A stretch of 64,000 nucleotides of DNA from Bugulina stolonifera. Taxonomy: Eukaryota; Bryozoa; Gymnolaemata; Cheilostomatida; Bugulidae. The notes beneath the pieces were generated by a model, which made no database searches, was not told the origin of the DNA, and was given only the letters and a program-made list of their open reading frames with translations. The DNA lies in contig OW285190.1 of assembly GCA_935421135.1 (NCBI GenBank), positions 13,898,501-13,962,500 on the forward strand. The letters run 5' to 3'. How positions within the stretch are numbered: position 1 is the first letter of the stretch; each line of letters begins with the position of its first letter. Made by a program: the position numbers and the translations under genes. Shown here one piece after another: positions 31,951 through 45,537 of this stretch.

Positions 31951-33664
31951 TTAATATAATTAATAATAATTATAATTTCGTCATACTAGGCTGATAAACA
32001 ATGCACTATCATAGCAGTGACTATCTACATGTATTATTATAAACAATGCATACTATAGTAGCCTAATAACTAATAGCTATGGCCTGTGATTAAAAATGAA
32101 ATACTTTACCTTTTATGTTACCACATAGACCACTCTATGACGGATCTGTGCAAGTGTTTGTCAAAGATACTGTATCCAAAGATATCTTTGCTGTATCGAT
32201 CTTTAGTTTTGTTATTGCTAAACGGGTTATGATTGGCTAATAGTTATATCATGCGTAGTTGGTGAAATACTCAAGATAAAAGCGAATCATATGAAGTAAC
32301 TCTTATATAGATTGTATTGTGTTTCAGTTGCTAAGTGTAGAGTCAGCTTCTGAAAAAGGAAAACTTTTCATTTTGCGGTACTTTCTAAATCGTACCGCGC
32401 AATTTTGCATCACTCCAACAGATTGGAAGAGCACTCGGCTAGGAATACCCGTGCCTCCAGGCAAAATGGGTTTTTGCTTTTTTAATTTTCCCATTAAGAC
32501 CTCAGAAGTGTGCGCAAATGGATGGTGGAATTGATTGTAGTGCTGCTTTTAGATTTAAATTATTATGACACTGACACTATCATCCTTTGCTTACTTACAT
32601 TAGAAATTCACAGTGTCACTGCCCTAAGCTGTCCACAGGCTTTTAATTTCAAATCTGTCAAGACCCCAAAGACAAAAGAAAATGAAAATTGTCTTGTGAC
32701 ATGAATATCATCAACCAATTGAATTGTAACAGCAAGCATACTGTGGTGGAACTGGCCAGCCGTGTGTGTGTGTGAGTGGGCTGATTGCCGCTATACATGC
32801 AGTTGTTGGAGCTTTCTTTATTTTGGGGTTGCCGTGATGGTAGCAGCTTCAACAACAAAGCAGCGGATTGCTGCAACCCCTGTAGTCAAACAAAGTGCAC
32901 ACTGTTAGCCAGATGAGGCATCGCATTCCTTTCTACATTTAGTGTTCCAGAGTGTACGATGTCTTCAAAGGTATTCAGACACATGCAGCGTGCTGGAGGT
33001 TGACGGTTCAAGACCACATTGCTCACAGGAAAATCCTCATTCACAATGAATGAATATAAAGCTTCGGCTACACGGCACACTAAGAGTATGGGTTACATGC
33101 AGACGCATGCATTTGCAATGAGCCACACAATCGTACCATGACAAGCTGGCCAACATTGTCATTACTGTGTGAAAGAGATTATTTACAGACTAATCTCCTC
33201 TCTTACCTCTTCTTCTTTAGCATGCACTAGAACATCTTGGCAAACGGTGCTTCTCAATAATTTTAATCCTAAGCCAGTGTGCAATACAGCTGTGTCTCGT
33301 TGCGACTAGTATATGCATTCCCGTCTTTCAATCATGTGGTTTAGGGTTTAAATCTCACCCAAGCCATTTTTCATAAGCAACCTTTCTACTGATTGCAATA
33401 GGACTGAGTGCAAAGTTCTGAAATACAGTATAAAAGCTTACTAATGTCTAAAATTATTCAAGATTATTATTCTGGATGCTGATTGCATTAACATTGGGTA
33501 AATATGGCTATAATTCAAGTGAAATGCAGTACTATCAATCTCCATTCTTGGTGCCATTCTCCCTTTTTATCCCTTTATTGCTCAGTTCTATAGTTTTGTT
33601 ATTATATCTAAATGTCTATCACACTCTCACATTATTGCAAAATGCTGATTATCTGACTTCCAGC
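31951..33664. other. Intergenic region upstream of the esterase cluster
   Basis: I see no supportable gene. A 64-codon open stretch near 32328-32535 follows an acceptor-like gtttcag but matches nothing I know. A short TG microsatellite is at about 32763-32775, and a tRNA-like box B (gggtttaaatctc) near 33350 hints at an old SINE. Confidence 0.45.
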
Positions 33665-36514
33665 ATGGCAGAGGGGCGGACTGTTGAAGGAAGTAGTTCA
33701 GCTAAGTTAGTAAGATGGCCAAAGATTTTACTATTGGGGGACTCTCAGACACAGGTCAGTAATTTCCTCTACACCCTGTTGTATTATTACTGCTATTTAT
33801 GTATGCATGTATACTGTATAGTATGTTGGGCTTCAGACCTGGTTTGAGACAGGCGTGTTATATATGGCAATAAACGTTAAGCAGTATAATACACCAGGTG
33901 GTAGCACTGTATGTATCTAAGCAATCTTATCTTACTCCCGACTCAAATTGGCTCTCATACACATAATTGTATATTTGGTTACCATAACAACACTACTACA
34001 GATCTGTGTGGGTGTAGAACTGACACCTGCTCAACAGTGTCAAATCTTATATGATTTAAAATATTTCATGGATAATAAATCAGTAATTCACATTCTGACA
34101 TAACTGGCCATCTGAGAACATTAGTTGATGTAGTTCAACTGATACCAATAGTCATGAAGCTTCAGTATACATGTAATATCAGTATCTCATTCAAAACCAT
34201 TTGTGGATCAACTCAATGACTAGATACTAGCCTAATTTATCCTGGTGGGCAACAATCATGGCTTTACTGGTCTATTGTAATCATCACACTTACTGCCACA
34301 TGCACACGCCTGCTCCGCCATATCTTGCTGTTCCATGTGCTTGTCTCACATTGTAGCTGGGCTATGGTGAGGATGGCTGCTGGGCTTCTAGACTTTCTAA
34401 CCATTTCCAGAGGTTTGTGGAAAATTTTCTACACATAGATATGGGAATAGAGATATAGAAATAATATCTTTTCTGCTGTATATGCCCGTAAAATGGAGTA
34501 ATGATTGTCATGGAACAAATGATCATAAAGTTTGTAGAGAAAAGTCAACTTTATAAGTGCAACTGAGAAACGGTATGATTTTTAATATCCCATGACCTCA
34601 ATCCTCAAATGATTATCACAGCTGAGAAACATGCAGTTGCCAAATGTCATTTACAAAATTCTCTCATACTTTCTCATGTGTTTCTACAAATCTGCAGTTT
34701 CTACCTACTAAACTAAAATGCCCCCAAATTCTAGCAATTCTATCTTTTTCTCTATTTTAGGAAATGTGATGTGGTAAATCGTGGCTTTTCAGGATACAAC
34801 AGCAAATGGTTAAAGGAGATGCTGCCAAAACTGGTGGATAAAGGTATGCAGTTGAACACCATTCTAAGATGTAGGGCTATATATTTAGTCTATATAATCT
34901 ATGTGATATGAGTTTTTGCTTCTTCCCCCTCCCCCCCCCCCCCCCCCATTTGCATTTTGTTTATATAGGATTTATGCTGTAGCCAGTGAATTGAGCTTAA
35001 TGTAGCTCGACTTATAGCTCACTATCTCTGTTTATCTTGGTAGACAGGCAATCACCAACCACCGCTTAATATATCTTTTAGACCTGGCAAAGGAATGTGC
35101 TGCAGTGACCATATTTCTCGGGTCTAATGATGCCAACTGTGGAGTTATCAATCCCCGTCAGCATGTTTCGTTAGTGGAATACAAATCTGCTCTCAAGTTT
35201 ATAGTTAATTTTCTTGTAGTAAGTATGAATACATGTAATGCATGCATTGTGCACAAAATTATGGAATATTTTTTGTGATAATTTGTATGTTCATTTATGA
35301 TAGTTCAACATAGCTATCACAAAATATGTAACTTGTAACTTGTAGCTTAGTTTGAAATATGCATGAACCAAGTAATGTTTTTAATCTGGGTGCTTATCAG
35401 GAAAACATGTATCTTTCTTTATGGAGTGTAAATGTTTCTGAACATGCATGTCCCTGATTCTCTGTATTATATTCACATCCACAACCTAATCAGTGGAAAT
35501 ATCAAATAGAGGATCAGCTACTGCTAATCTTTGGCAGAGTGTCATCAATGTTCAGGAACTGATGATGTCACAATGCTGTAGCCTGCATGTACTGTGTATT
35601 TTCAGGAGCTTGATATAGACAAAACGAAGATAATTTTAATTGCCCCGCCTCTCGTCAATGAAGATTTATGGGGATCAGTTAAACGGACTGCTGGTGAGTG
35701 ACTTATCCCTTCATTATATTATATTTCATCAGAATTATTCAGCATAGAGTTGAATTTTCAAGTCACATTATCTTTCAACTGTTTATATAGTTGAGTATGA
35801 TTTTATTGTGGTGATATTTAGGTGACGAGTTGGGTTTATTTAACAAAAATCTTATTCAGTATGCCGCAGCTTGTTGTGAGGTAGCTGGAGAGGTAAATGT
35901 GGACTGTATTGATCTCTACACAGAGATGTCTAAGCATCAGGTTAGATATATTATCACATAAATTTGGTAGGAGCTTCTGTAAACTATTAATCTGTCTGGG
36001 GTGGGGGGAGGCAATATCCTATTACTATATGTAGTCGTAATCCTGTGCAGAGATGTAATATTAGATTTTCAACTAAAAGTTGAAATTAGCAGATGCAGTT
36101 ATTATTTCTTTCTTTTCTAATAGATTAAAGGTTTAGTAGTTTTTAGCTATATTTGGTAGAAAATATATTCCACTGTCCAATCAAAATTATTTTACTACTA
36201 ATCTATTATTTGCTCACATTCCTTCACCACGAGATGCACCACATACTTCTGTATGTGTCAGTGTGTCTAAGTAGATTTTCCACCAGTAATTTATGCCACT
36301 GTACATGTATACAAATGTGTAATATCCAGTTGCTGTTTATTCATAGGATTGGGAAAAGTTTGTGAATGTGGACGGTCTACATCTGGCCAAAGAAGGTGGG
36401 GAATTTCTAGCCAATTTATTACTTCCCAAATTAACTGTTATATGTGAATCTTGTCATGAACTGTTTCCTGATTGGAAATGCGTTAATTTTGAGAATCCTT
36501 CTTCGAGTTTTTAG
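33665..36514 (+). CDS. IAH1: IAH1-type SGNH/GDSL esterase, copy 1
   Basis: Homologue of isoamyl acetate-hydrolysing esterase 1, a cytosolic SGNH hydrolase acting on small esters. Exons: 33665-33754, 34357-34412, 34761-34843, 35082-35218, 35606-35693, 35822-35940, 36347-36514, giving 246 aa, the family's usual size. The four SGNH blocks are present: GDSQTQ (Ser27), the Gly block in [16 protein letters not shown], and the Asp/His pair in [10 protein letters not shown]. No signal peptide. The start is the only ATG in exon 1, preceding MAEGRTVEG. This is the first of three tandem genes and the most diverged; unlike copies 2 and 3, it starts within the exon that carries the catalytic Ser. Confidence 0.9.
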
Positions 36515-37600
36515 AACCCATAATAATACTAACGACACATGTTTAGGAGTTGCCTACTCCTAAAACTGGGCAATAATGAGAGGACAACTTCTAAATGTTA
36601 GCTTCAGAACTTCAGTGTATAATTTTAATAAACAGATGATGGTTGTTGACAGAATGATGTTAACAGTTTTAAGTGATATATTATTATTTTATAATGCATA
36701 CTGTTTGTAGACTAAACTAAAATTCTGTTATTATTGAACCCATTTTCTTCCTAAAAATGAGAAATGTAGTCCAGAAGCTTCTTTTGTCTATGGTCACATT
36801 CTATGGTCACATTCTATTCGTCACATTCTATTCGTCACAAGGGAAGGCACAGTTACATAAGAGGTTATTTTTCAGTGGAGTTTTTCTTCATAGTCCTTAT
36901 ACATGGTTTGTATGTGATGTAGCATTTCTCTAGTTAGCCTATGCATATGCTAGTACATAGCTATCATTAGCACTACCTCTCGGCTTAGCAAATGCACCAG
37001 CCCTTATCACCCTCCCTTGATTTACTTGTGTGGCAGTCATTCATGTTGCTTTTCTATCTTACCACCGACATACTAATGTGTGAATAACCCTTGAGCCTAG
37101 GACTCTCAATCACTAGCCATACTCTATCTGTCCTACATTCCTCTGCAGTGTGTGGTGCAGCTTGAATATCTGAATTTGTTTCACCAGTATTAATGTAGAG
37201 TCTATCTACTGTATCACACTACACACAGTTTACACCAGTGGATTTGAAAATAGTGCTCAAGGTTTACCGTACTAGTTACTGTCTATCCCCATGCATGGCA
37301 GAAAATGGAAACTATGACAGGCTGACTAACCACTGGTGTGATAGACGCATACCACTGGGTAATGTAATAACCCACCATGATGATGTCCTGCAACAAATAT
37401 CAGCTTTGAATTATACAGTGTACACACTATTACTAAACAGGTCAAATGCTGGAATGTATGGTATTGTAATAATTATATGCATAGCTAATATAGTGGTTAA
37501 TGACAGCATGATAGGGGCAGAAGAGAGTGTATGGGTATTATGCACATAACTACAGGCATTAGTGTTCAGTGTACACTGCTGTTGTTAGCATCTAGCTTCA
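36515..37600. other. Intergenic region between esterase copies 1 and 2
   Basis: This holds the 3' flank of copy 1 and the promoter side of copy 2. A roughly 48-bp hairpin (36545-36592) sits just after the copy 1 stop. The repeated words attctattcgtcac and attctatggtcac occur near 36795-36838. From about 37511 the sequence matches the segment upstream of copy 3. Confidence 0.5.
36545..36592. repeat. Short dispersed hairpin (GTTGTCCTCTC family)
   Basis: Left arm aggagttgcctactcc and right arm atgagaggacaacttct are roughly complementary. Related hairpins occur elsewhere in the window (see 40337, 40879, 44708, 45212, 61864). Confidence 0.6.
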
Positions 37601-40600
37601 ATGTCAGCCTCAACTTCAACAAGGTTAGTGGAGCATTTGTATAGCATATATAATATGCAAATATAATACAGTACAGTTGTAGGAATGTATATTAATACTT
37701 GAGCATACATTTTATATACCAATATATGAAGTTGAACTTTGATTACATGTAGTATGATAAGTAAAGGTCTAGGCCTACACAGGTATAAGTCAGTCCTGTA
37801 AAACAATTAAGTGGCAATATTGTGATTGTATTGGAAGTTCACCACCCATAGGCTTATATTACTTTATTCATATAAATTGTTACATACTACATGAAGATTA
37901 TAATACATTTATACACATGAATGTGTTGGAAGGAGATGAATGTAAATTTGCATTATATTGTATGCACTAATATTTTATGTTCCATGTTACATGGATGTGT
38001 ATAATATATTTGCATGTAGCTGCTCTAACTCCAGCCTTCAATTTGACATGGATATCATGTATTCATAGATTAGATGTAAACTTGGATTTCACCGTTTTAT
38101 GTTCTCTTTAGCTCGGTCAGTAAGGCAAGGAAAGTGGAGGTAATAAAATGGCCCAAGATCCTACTTCTGGGAGACTCTCAGACGCAGGTAGGTGTACCTA
38201 TCCCTCCTTATTGGTTTACCTCAAATGGATATTCATATATTATATACTATAATTAGAGTCTTCCTAGCCCTAGTAATAAGGGTAGCTATCCCTAATAAAC
38301 ATCACAGAATAGTTTGAAAGGAATACAGTTTATGTAGAGTATTATGGCACTCCATGCTTTTATCATCTTACTAAAAAATTGGTACAACTGCTGTTACATT
38401 ATTGTGTGTATATACAGTAATGTAGAAATGTTGTAGCATAAAGAGCTTACTAATTTCCCAGTTACTGGTTTAGTAAAATAATGTATTGAGTGTAATTGAG
38501 ATAAATACAATTAATAGGAAATTCCATTGTCAACTGGTAGAGCGTGTAATATTGTCCTTAGTGTGGCACTTGAAACTATATTGAAAACATAATGTCTATG
38601 TTATTATAGGGCTATTAGTGTATTACAAGAATGAAAGTTCAAGTTGCTCCTTGATCAAACTGCCCTGCAGTGCCTATAGATTTCTGTCAGAGTGTATTAT
38701 AAAACATAATAGTCTAGTCTAGTACAATGTAACTATGGCAACTCCCAAACTAGTATCTTACAGTACAAGGTTTACAACTCCTAAATTCAGTATGCTGATT
38801 AATACTGATTAATACACATATCCTTCAGACAGGTCATGTATTTGTAAAATTTTGTTCTGTATTTCAGATGGCTTACTTTGAGAAAGAAAACTGCTGGGTA
38901 GCCGCCATTTCTGATCGGTTCCAAAGGTTTGTACCTGGTCCTTATGTCCTTATCTCAACATACCACTTCACTATGTAGGCATCAAATTAATAAAATGTAT
39001 TTTCATTATGATTGATATTATTGCTCTGTTAATGACAAAAGCAGCAAAATAACCTCCAGATGATAATTATTACATTGTATAGTAAATTCTTATTATGTTA
39101 TTATGGAAAAAGTGATGAGTTGAAAGGTGCCTGATATAATTACATATTGATTTCTGAGATATTCTGTAATTTTTATATTTGAGATGTCAAGTTGCATTTA
39201 TTAACTCTGTAGTCTGAGTTAATCAGTACAAGTTCAGTGTACTGCATTACTACTCCAGTTACATCATTCCACTTGTTTAGCAGTTCAATTATGCTAATGT
39301 TTACTTCAATCGCATTTCCATGTCTAATTATGATCAACACTTGACCAATCAGATACTATTAGCATCTGCTTGCTCTGGAAATTACAAACATATTTGTCCT
39401 TTGTGAATAGTACATAATAACTGTTGTAGTTTTTCACTAGTTTGATTAATTTTGATTATATTTTCCAACTACATAAAATTCTAATCTGTTGGAATGCCAC
39501 TATTCTGCTGTTTGGGGTTTTCCATAGTGTGTTCTGTGCACAAGTTTGTCTGTAGATGTCTATGTGCTAATTTTCTCCACAGCTGACCTTATAGGCCATT
39601 GCACAGTGGTGGTCTGCAGGTCTTACCACATGTTAAGAACATAATTATGTTCATATTAATATTTGGTAGGAGGTGTGATGTTGTGAATAGAGGTTTCTAT
39701 GGTTACAACAGCAGATGGGTCAAATTAATGCTGCCTCAAGTCATAGATGAAGGTATGAATACTGATTAATGTACAGGAGACTGCTGACAGCCCATGCGCT
39801 GGAGACCAATTATGTTTTGAGGTTAATATCACATCATAATTATATTTCTGCTATGAGACTATACAGTAATCTACAATGTAACTATACAATGATCTGATAA
39901 TCATATTGCAGCTTTAGCCAAAGAATGTGCAGCGGTAACTTTGTTTCTGGGTTCAAATGACGCTAATTTAAAGGAAGTGTTTCCTAGGTACCACGTACCT
40001 TTAGATGAATACAAAGCTTCCCTAAAGTATATAGTAAAGTATTTGATGGTAAGCTCCATGTATTTCATTATAGTCCATGCTTACAGGAGTATCATGTAGA
40101 TTGACCTTATTGTATTCTATGGCTGTACCTACAGTGTATAGTGTATGTGTGTGAAACTAAACAGATCTAAATTGCATTTGAGTATCATTATACTTCTAAT
40201 TGATTGATGTGACAGGATCTGGGGATAGATAAGGAGAAGATAATTCTGATCTCAGCTCCTCCAGTAGATGAAGAATTATGGACGAAAACACTGGTGGAAA
40301 CAGGTACGTGAACCTAACGGTCTTGGACTACAATAAGTAGTTGTTCTCTTTCAACATGCTTTGCATTGGGAGAGGACAACTTTTTATAAATGGTCATGAT
40401 GACAGTACCTCACTCCTTTCACAAGAATATTCTAATTAAAAGTGGTATTTTATCTTGTCTTGTAATGTAATAAATATAGTGTATGCACTACTATGATGTC
40501 TTGTGAAGGCATAAATTATAGTATACAAGCCATGTACATTGTGCCATACACACATACATGTACATTTATACATTGAAGATTGGCGGCCAATCATTTAGCT

Positions 40601-41175
40601 CTGCTGTTTATCTTGTTAGACCAGCCACCGTTACCAGGGCTAAGCAATGATATACTGGGAGAATATGCCAAGGCTTGCTGTGAAGCTGCATCAGAGCTCA
40701 ATGCTAATTCCCTTGATCTCTTCACCAAGATGCTAGAGGATGAGGTACAAGATTTATTGTCAATAATTTCAAACACATTTCATGTGTGTATATATTCTGC
40801 ACAAACAGAATATTTTATTATACATGTAATATATACCACCAGAGAACGATTGGACAGTGAAGCTACCGACTGTATTTTGAAGTTGTCCTCTCTCACTTTC
40901 AAAGAAGCAGTGGGAGATTGAGGAAAGACAACTCCAAAACATGAACAGTGCCTATTCAATAGCATGTGTCCCTTTCATTCGTTTTAATATTTTTTTAGAA
41001 TTGGAAGAGGTTTGTCAATATGGATGGCCTGCACCTGTCTAAAGAGGGAGGACAACTCCTAGCAGAACTTCTGATGGTCAAACTGGAGTCTGTATGCCAG
41101 GGTTTAAAGCCAATTTTTCCACACTGTGAAGATGTTGATTATGAAAATCCATCGTCAGTATTCCCCATACCCTGA
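37601..41175 (+). CDS. IAH1: IAH1-type SGNH/GDSL esterase, copy 2
   Basis: Exons: 37601-37623, 38112-38187, 38868-38926, 39670-39752, 39912-40048, 40216-40303, 40620-40744, 40999-41175, giving 255 aa. The first coding exon is tiny (MSASTST plus two bases) and is chosen because it joins in phase to the GDSQTQ exon, which has no ATG of its own, and because it is conserved in copy 3. SGNH blocks: [32 protein letters not shown]. The protein is longer than copy 1 at the C-terminus ([10 protein letters not shown]). Exons and introns are highly similar to copy 3, showing a recent tandem duplication. A soluble ester hydrolase is inferred. Confidence 0.88.
40337..40384. repeat. Short dispersed hairpin (GTTGTCCTCTC family)
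   Basis: agtagttgttctctttc and gggagaggacaactttt form an inverted repeat in intron 6 of esterase copy 2. The orthologous position in copy 3 is 44708-44753. Confidence 0.65.
40879..40935. repeat. Short dispersed hairpin (GTTGTCCTCTC family)
   Basis: gaagttgtcctctctcac and gaggaaagacaactcc flank a central loop in the last intron of esterase copy 2. Copy 3 has the counterpart at 45212-45268 with a decayed right arm. Confidence 0.65.
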
Positions 41176-41822
41176 ATTATACAACAAAATCAAAAAGTAC
41201 TTCCGGGAGAATAATCACTATATTATGTAGCTGTATAAGCATTTATTTCTTACTATTTTTGATAATATATACATCGTATATAATACTAGTATATCTATTA
41301 TAATGATGTACATGTATTTTTAAGCAAAGAATTTGTTTTTGAGCAGTCAGAGACTTGTTTCAAATCCATGAAAATACCAGACCCTGAATGGGGTTTGAAC
41401 CCGGGCCTCAGTGAGCAGAACATGCTACCACTACACCAGCTTAACCAGTGAGTAGTGGACATGCTCTGAGCGGACTGCACACAAGGCACCCCTCTTATTA
41501 TGGCCACCTTGCGCCTCATAGGATGTTAAGGGGTTTGGCCTTAAAACACAAGACGAATTGGTAGTAATAAAAGTAATACTTGCATTAAAAGACACAGTAT
41601 AAACCTTCATTACAATTTCTTCAACACAGACACTGCATGAGACTTACAGCTACATGTTCAGGAATAAAGCTAGGTCGAGCAGCCAGCCTGTCTGTAAAGC
41701 TATGTAGCCTGACACACGGTGCATAGCCAATATATAGGGGCAGAAGAGAGTGTATGGGTATTATGCACACACTACAGGCATTAGTGTTCAGTGTAGACTG
41801 CTGTTGTTAGCATCTAGCTTCA
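41176..41822. other. Intergenic region between esterase copies 2 and 3
   Basis: This includes a minus-strand tRNA-like SINE (about 41330-41480). From 41734 the sequence matches the segment upstream of copy 2 starting at 37511, marking the left edge of the duplicated unit. Confidence 0.6.
41330..41480 (-). mobile_element. tRNA-derived SINE remnant
   Basis: On the minus strand ctggtgtagtggtagcatg (box A-like) is followed about 35 bases later by gggttcaaacccc (box B-like), resembling the two halves of a tRNA gene. No intact cloverleaf continues, and the 3' part runs into unrelated AT-rich sequence, so it is a SINE head rather than a tRNA gene. Confidence 0.6.
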
Positions 41823-44800
41823 ATGTCAGCCTCAACTTCAACAAGGTTAGTGGAACATTAGCATAATATGTATAATATGTAAATTTGTGCAGTACAGTAC
41901 AGTTGTGTAGTAATGTATATACTTTAGCATACACTTTATATACCAATATATGAAGTTGAACTTTGACTACATGTAGTGTGATAGGTAAAGGCCTGGGCTT
42001 ACACAACTATAATTCAGTATTTATCATAAAACAGTCCTACAAAACAATGTAGTGGTAATATTATATTATTTTATTCATATAAATTGAAATTTTTTACATA
42101 GGCATGAAGGTCATAGTATTTGGACATAAATGTGTTGGAAGGGGATAAATTTAAATCTGCATGATTGTATGCACTAATATTTTATGTTCCATGTTACATA
42201 GATGTACATGTACATGTATATATTGGGTTTGTACGTAACTGCTCTAACTCCAATCTTCAATTTGACAGGAGCAGCATGTAGATATAAATTTGTGCTTAAA
42301 AAGTTTTGTGTATTCTTTAGCCCTGTCCGTAAGGCAAGGAAAGTGGAAACAGAGAAAAAGGAGACGGAGAAAGAGGAGACGGAGAAAGAGGAGGCGGAGA
42401 AAGAGGAGACGGAGAAAGAGGAGACTGAGAAAGAGAAGACGGAGAAAGAGGAGACAAGGGAAGTGGAGGCAAGGAAAGTGGAGGTAATAAAATGGCCCAA
42501 GATCCTACTTCTGGGAGACTCTCAGACTCAGGTAGGTGTACCTATTATACCCCTCCTTTTTATGGTAATTCTGATAGATATGCATGTGTTAATGTATTAT
42601 GCGTGCTAATATAGTCTTTTCTGGCCCTAGTAGCAGAGGTAACTATTCCTGATAGACACCACAAAATAGTTTGACAGGATTACAGTTTATATAGAGTATT
42701 GTGGCACTCCATACTTGTACCATCTTACTAAAACATTGGTACGGCTGCTGTTACACTTTTGTGTGTATACATGTATATAGTCATGTAAACATGTTGTAGC
42801 ATAAAGCCATATATAAGTTTGGAGAGAGCTTACTAATTTCCCAGTTACTGGTTTAGTAAAATAATGTATTGAATGTAATTGAGATAAATACAATCAATAG
42901 GAAATTCCATTGTCAACTGGTAGAGCTTGTATTATCCTTAGTGTGGCACTAGAAACTATATTGAACACATAATGTCTATGTTATTATAGGGCTATTAGTG
43001 TATTAAAAGAATGACAGTTCAAGTTGATCCTTGGTCAAACTGTCCTGGAGACTCCAGGACTCCAGGTTGGAGTGCCTATAGATTTCTATCAGAGTGTATT
43101 ATAAAACATAATAGTACAGTCTAGTAACTATGGCAACTCTCAAACTAATAGCCCAGATTCAGCTCAGAGTGAAAGGTTGACAACTCCCAATTAGATTGAG
43201 TATACTGTTCAGTATCCTAATGATTAAAGATGTTTGTAGTCTATACAGCACATCCATGTTTCAGATGGCTTACTCTGAGAAAGAGAACTGCTGGGTAGCC
43301 GCCATTGCTGATCGGTTCCAAAGGTTTGTACCTGGTCCTTATGTCCTTATCTCAACATACCACTTCACTATGTAGGCATCAAATTAATAAAAAAAATTTT
43401 TCTGATTGATATTATTGCTCTGTTACTAACTAAAGCAGAAAAATATCCTCCAGATGATAATTTAGTAAATTCTTATTATGTTATTATGGAAAAGGTGATG
43501 AGTTGAAAGGTGCCTGATATAATTACATATTGATTTTTGAGATACTCTGTAATTTTTATATTTGAGATGTCAAGTTGCATTTATTAACTCTGTAGTCTGA
43601 GTTAATCAGTACAAGTTCAGTGTACTGCATTACTACTCCAGTTACATCATTCCACTTGTTTAGCAGTTCAATTATGCTAATATTTACTTCAATCACATTT
43701 CCATCTCTAATTATGATCAACACTTGACCAATCAGATACTACATGTATTATTGTCTGCTTGCTTCGGAAATTACAATAATTATGTCTTGCAATGTCTGGT
43801 CATTATTTTAAATTCTCTTTCTGTCTCTTTTGAATAATAAAAATAACTGTTGTGTTTTTTCACTAGTTTGATTCTATTCTATTTTCCAACTACAATGTAC
43901 ATTAAAATTCTAATCGGTTAGAATGCCACTATTCTGCTGTTTGAGGTTTTCCATGGTGTGTTCTGTGCACAAGTTTGTCTGTGTGCTAACTTCCCTCATA
44001 GTTACAGTCTGCAAATCTTATCACATGGTTAGGAGCAGCTGTATGTCATTATTAATATTTGGTAGGAAATGTGATGTCGTGAATAGAGGTTTCTATGGTT
44101 ACAACAGCAGATGGGTCAAATTAATGCTGCCTCAAGTCATAGATGAAGGTAAGTGCTGACAGCCCATGAGCGGATTATGCATTATAATTATATTTCTGCT
44201 ATGCGACTATATACAGTAATCTAACTACATGTGTACAGTAATCTAACTATACAATGATTTGACATTCATATTGCAGCTTTAGCCAAAGAATGTGCAGGTG
44301 TAACTTTGTTTCTGGGTTCAAATGATGCCAACTCGAAGGAAGTGTTTCCTAGGTATCATGTACCTCTAGATGAATACAAAGCTTCCCTCAAGTATATAGT
44401 AAAGTATTTGATGGTAAGCTCTATCTATTTCATTATAGTTCATGCTTACAGGAGTATCATGTACATTGACCTTATTGTATTCTATGGCATGACGGTACCT
44501 GTGTGTTATGCTGTGAGACTGGACTAGTTCTAAATTACATTTGAGTATCATTGTACTTCTAATGACAGGATCTGGGCATAGATAAGGAGAAGATAATTCT
44601 GATTTCAGCTCCTCCAGTAGATGAAGAATTATGGACCAAAACAGTGGCGGAGACAGGTATGCACATACATACATGCATCTTGGGCACTCTTACTATAGAT
44701 CATGACAGTGGTTGTTCTCTCTCCACATTGGCATTGGGAGAGGACAACTTCTTATGAATAGTCATGATGACAGTACCTCACTCCTTTCACAAGAATATTC

Positions 44801-45537
44801 TAATTAAAAGTGGTATTTTATCTTGTCTTGTAATGTAATAAATATAGTGTACGCACTACTATGATGTCTTGTGAAGGCATAAATTATAGTAAACTTATCT
44901 TATACGTTGTGAAGCACAATGCACTGTACATCTATACGTTGAAGATTGGCCGCCAATTGTTTAGCTCTGCTGTTTATCTTGTTAGACCAGTTACCAAAAC
45001 CAGGGCTAAGCAATGATGTGCTGGGAGAATATGCCAAGGCTTGCTGTGAAGCTGCATCAGAACTCAATGCTAATTCCCTTGATCTCTTCACTAAGATGCT
45101 AGAGGTTGAGGTTAGATGTGTTGCCAAGCAGAATGTTTTATTAATTTTATTATACATGTACATGTATATACAAACAGAGAACACGGGCATCACAACTATG
45201 AACTTTGTTTTGAAGTTGTCCTCTCCCACTATCAAAGTGGATGTAAGAAAAAGAGAATAGAGAACTTCAAAACCTAAACAGCGCCTATTCAATAGCATTT
45301 GTGCTGCTCCTCCATTCAATACAAGGAACATAATTGCATTCCATTGTTTTAATATTTTAGAATTGGAAAAGGTTTGTCAACACAGATGGCCTGCACTTGT
45401 CCAAAGAGGGAGGACAACTGCTAGCAGAACTTCTGATGGTCAAGCTGGAGTCTGTATGCCAGGGCTTAAAGCAAATTTTTCCACACTGTGAAGAGGTTGA
45501 TTATGAAAATCCATCGTCAGTATTCCCTATACCCTGA
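41823..45537 (+). CDS. IAH1: IAH1-type SGNH/GDSL esterase, copy 3, with Lys/Glu-rich insert
   Basis: Exons: 41823-41845, 42321-42531, 43265-43323, 44066-44148, 44277-44413, 44569-44656, 44986-45110, 45361-45537, giving 300 aa. Structure and phases match copy 2 throughout. The exception is exon 2, which is 135 nt longer because of an in-frame array of 15-nt units encoding EKEET (about 42348-42482), bounded by the repeated motif KARKVE/EARKVE. The insert lies before the catalytic GDSQTQ and should form a highly charged flexible or helical tail outside the fold. The remaining SGNH blocks are intact ([26 protein letters not shown]), so activity is plausible. Confidence 0.88.
42348..42482 (+). repeat. 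15-bp coding minisatellite (EKEET units)
   Basis: About eight imperfect copies of gagaaagaggagacg inserted in frame into exon 2 of esterase copy 3. The insertion totals 135 nt relative to copy 2, a multiple of three. Confidence 0.9.
44708..44753. repeat. Short dispersed hairpin (GTTGTCCTCTC family)
   Basis: gtggttgttctctctcc and gggagaggacaacttct form an inverted repeat in intron 6 of esterase copy 3, equivalent to the one in copy 2. Confidence 0.65.

Noticed and set aside
41298..41519. Possible tRNA gene on the minus strand
   Set aside because: Boxes A and B are present but the acceptor stem cannot be closed and the sequence runs into AT-rich DNA; it is a SINE head.
42174..42500. Minus-strand ORF rich in Ser/Phe/Val repeats
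   Set aside because: It is the reverse complement of the EKEET coding minisatellite in esterase copy 3; the plus-strand reading joins in phase to conserved exons.
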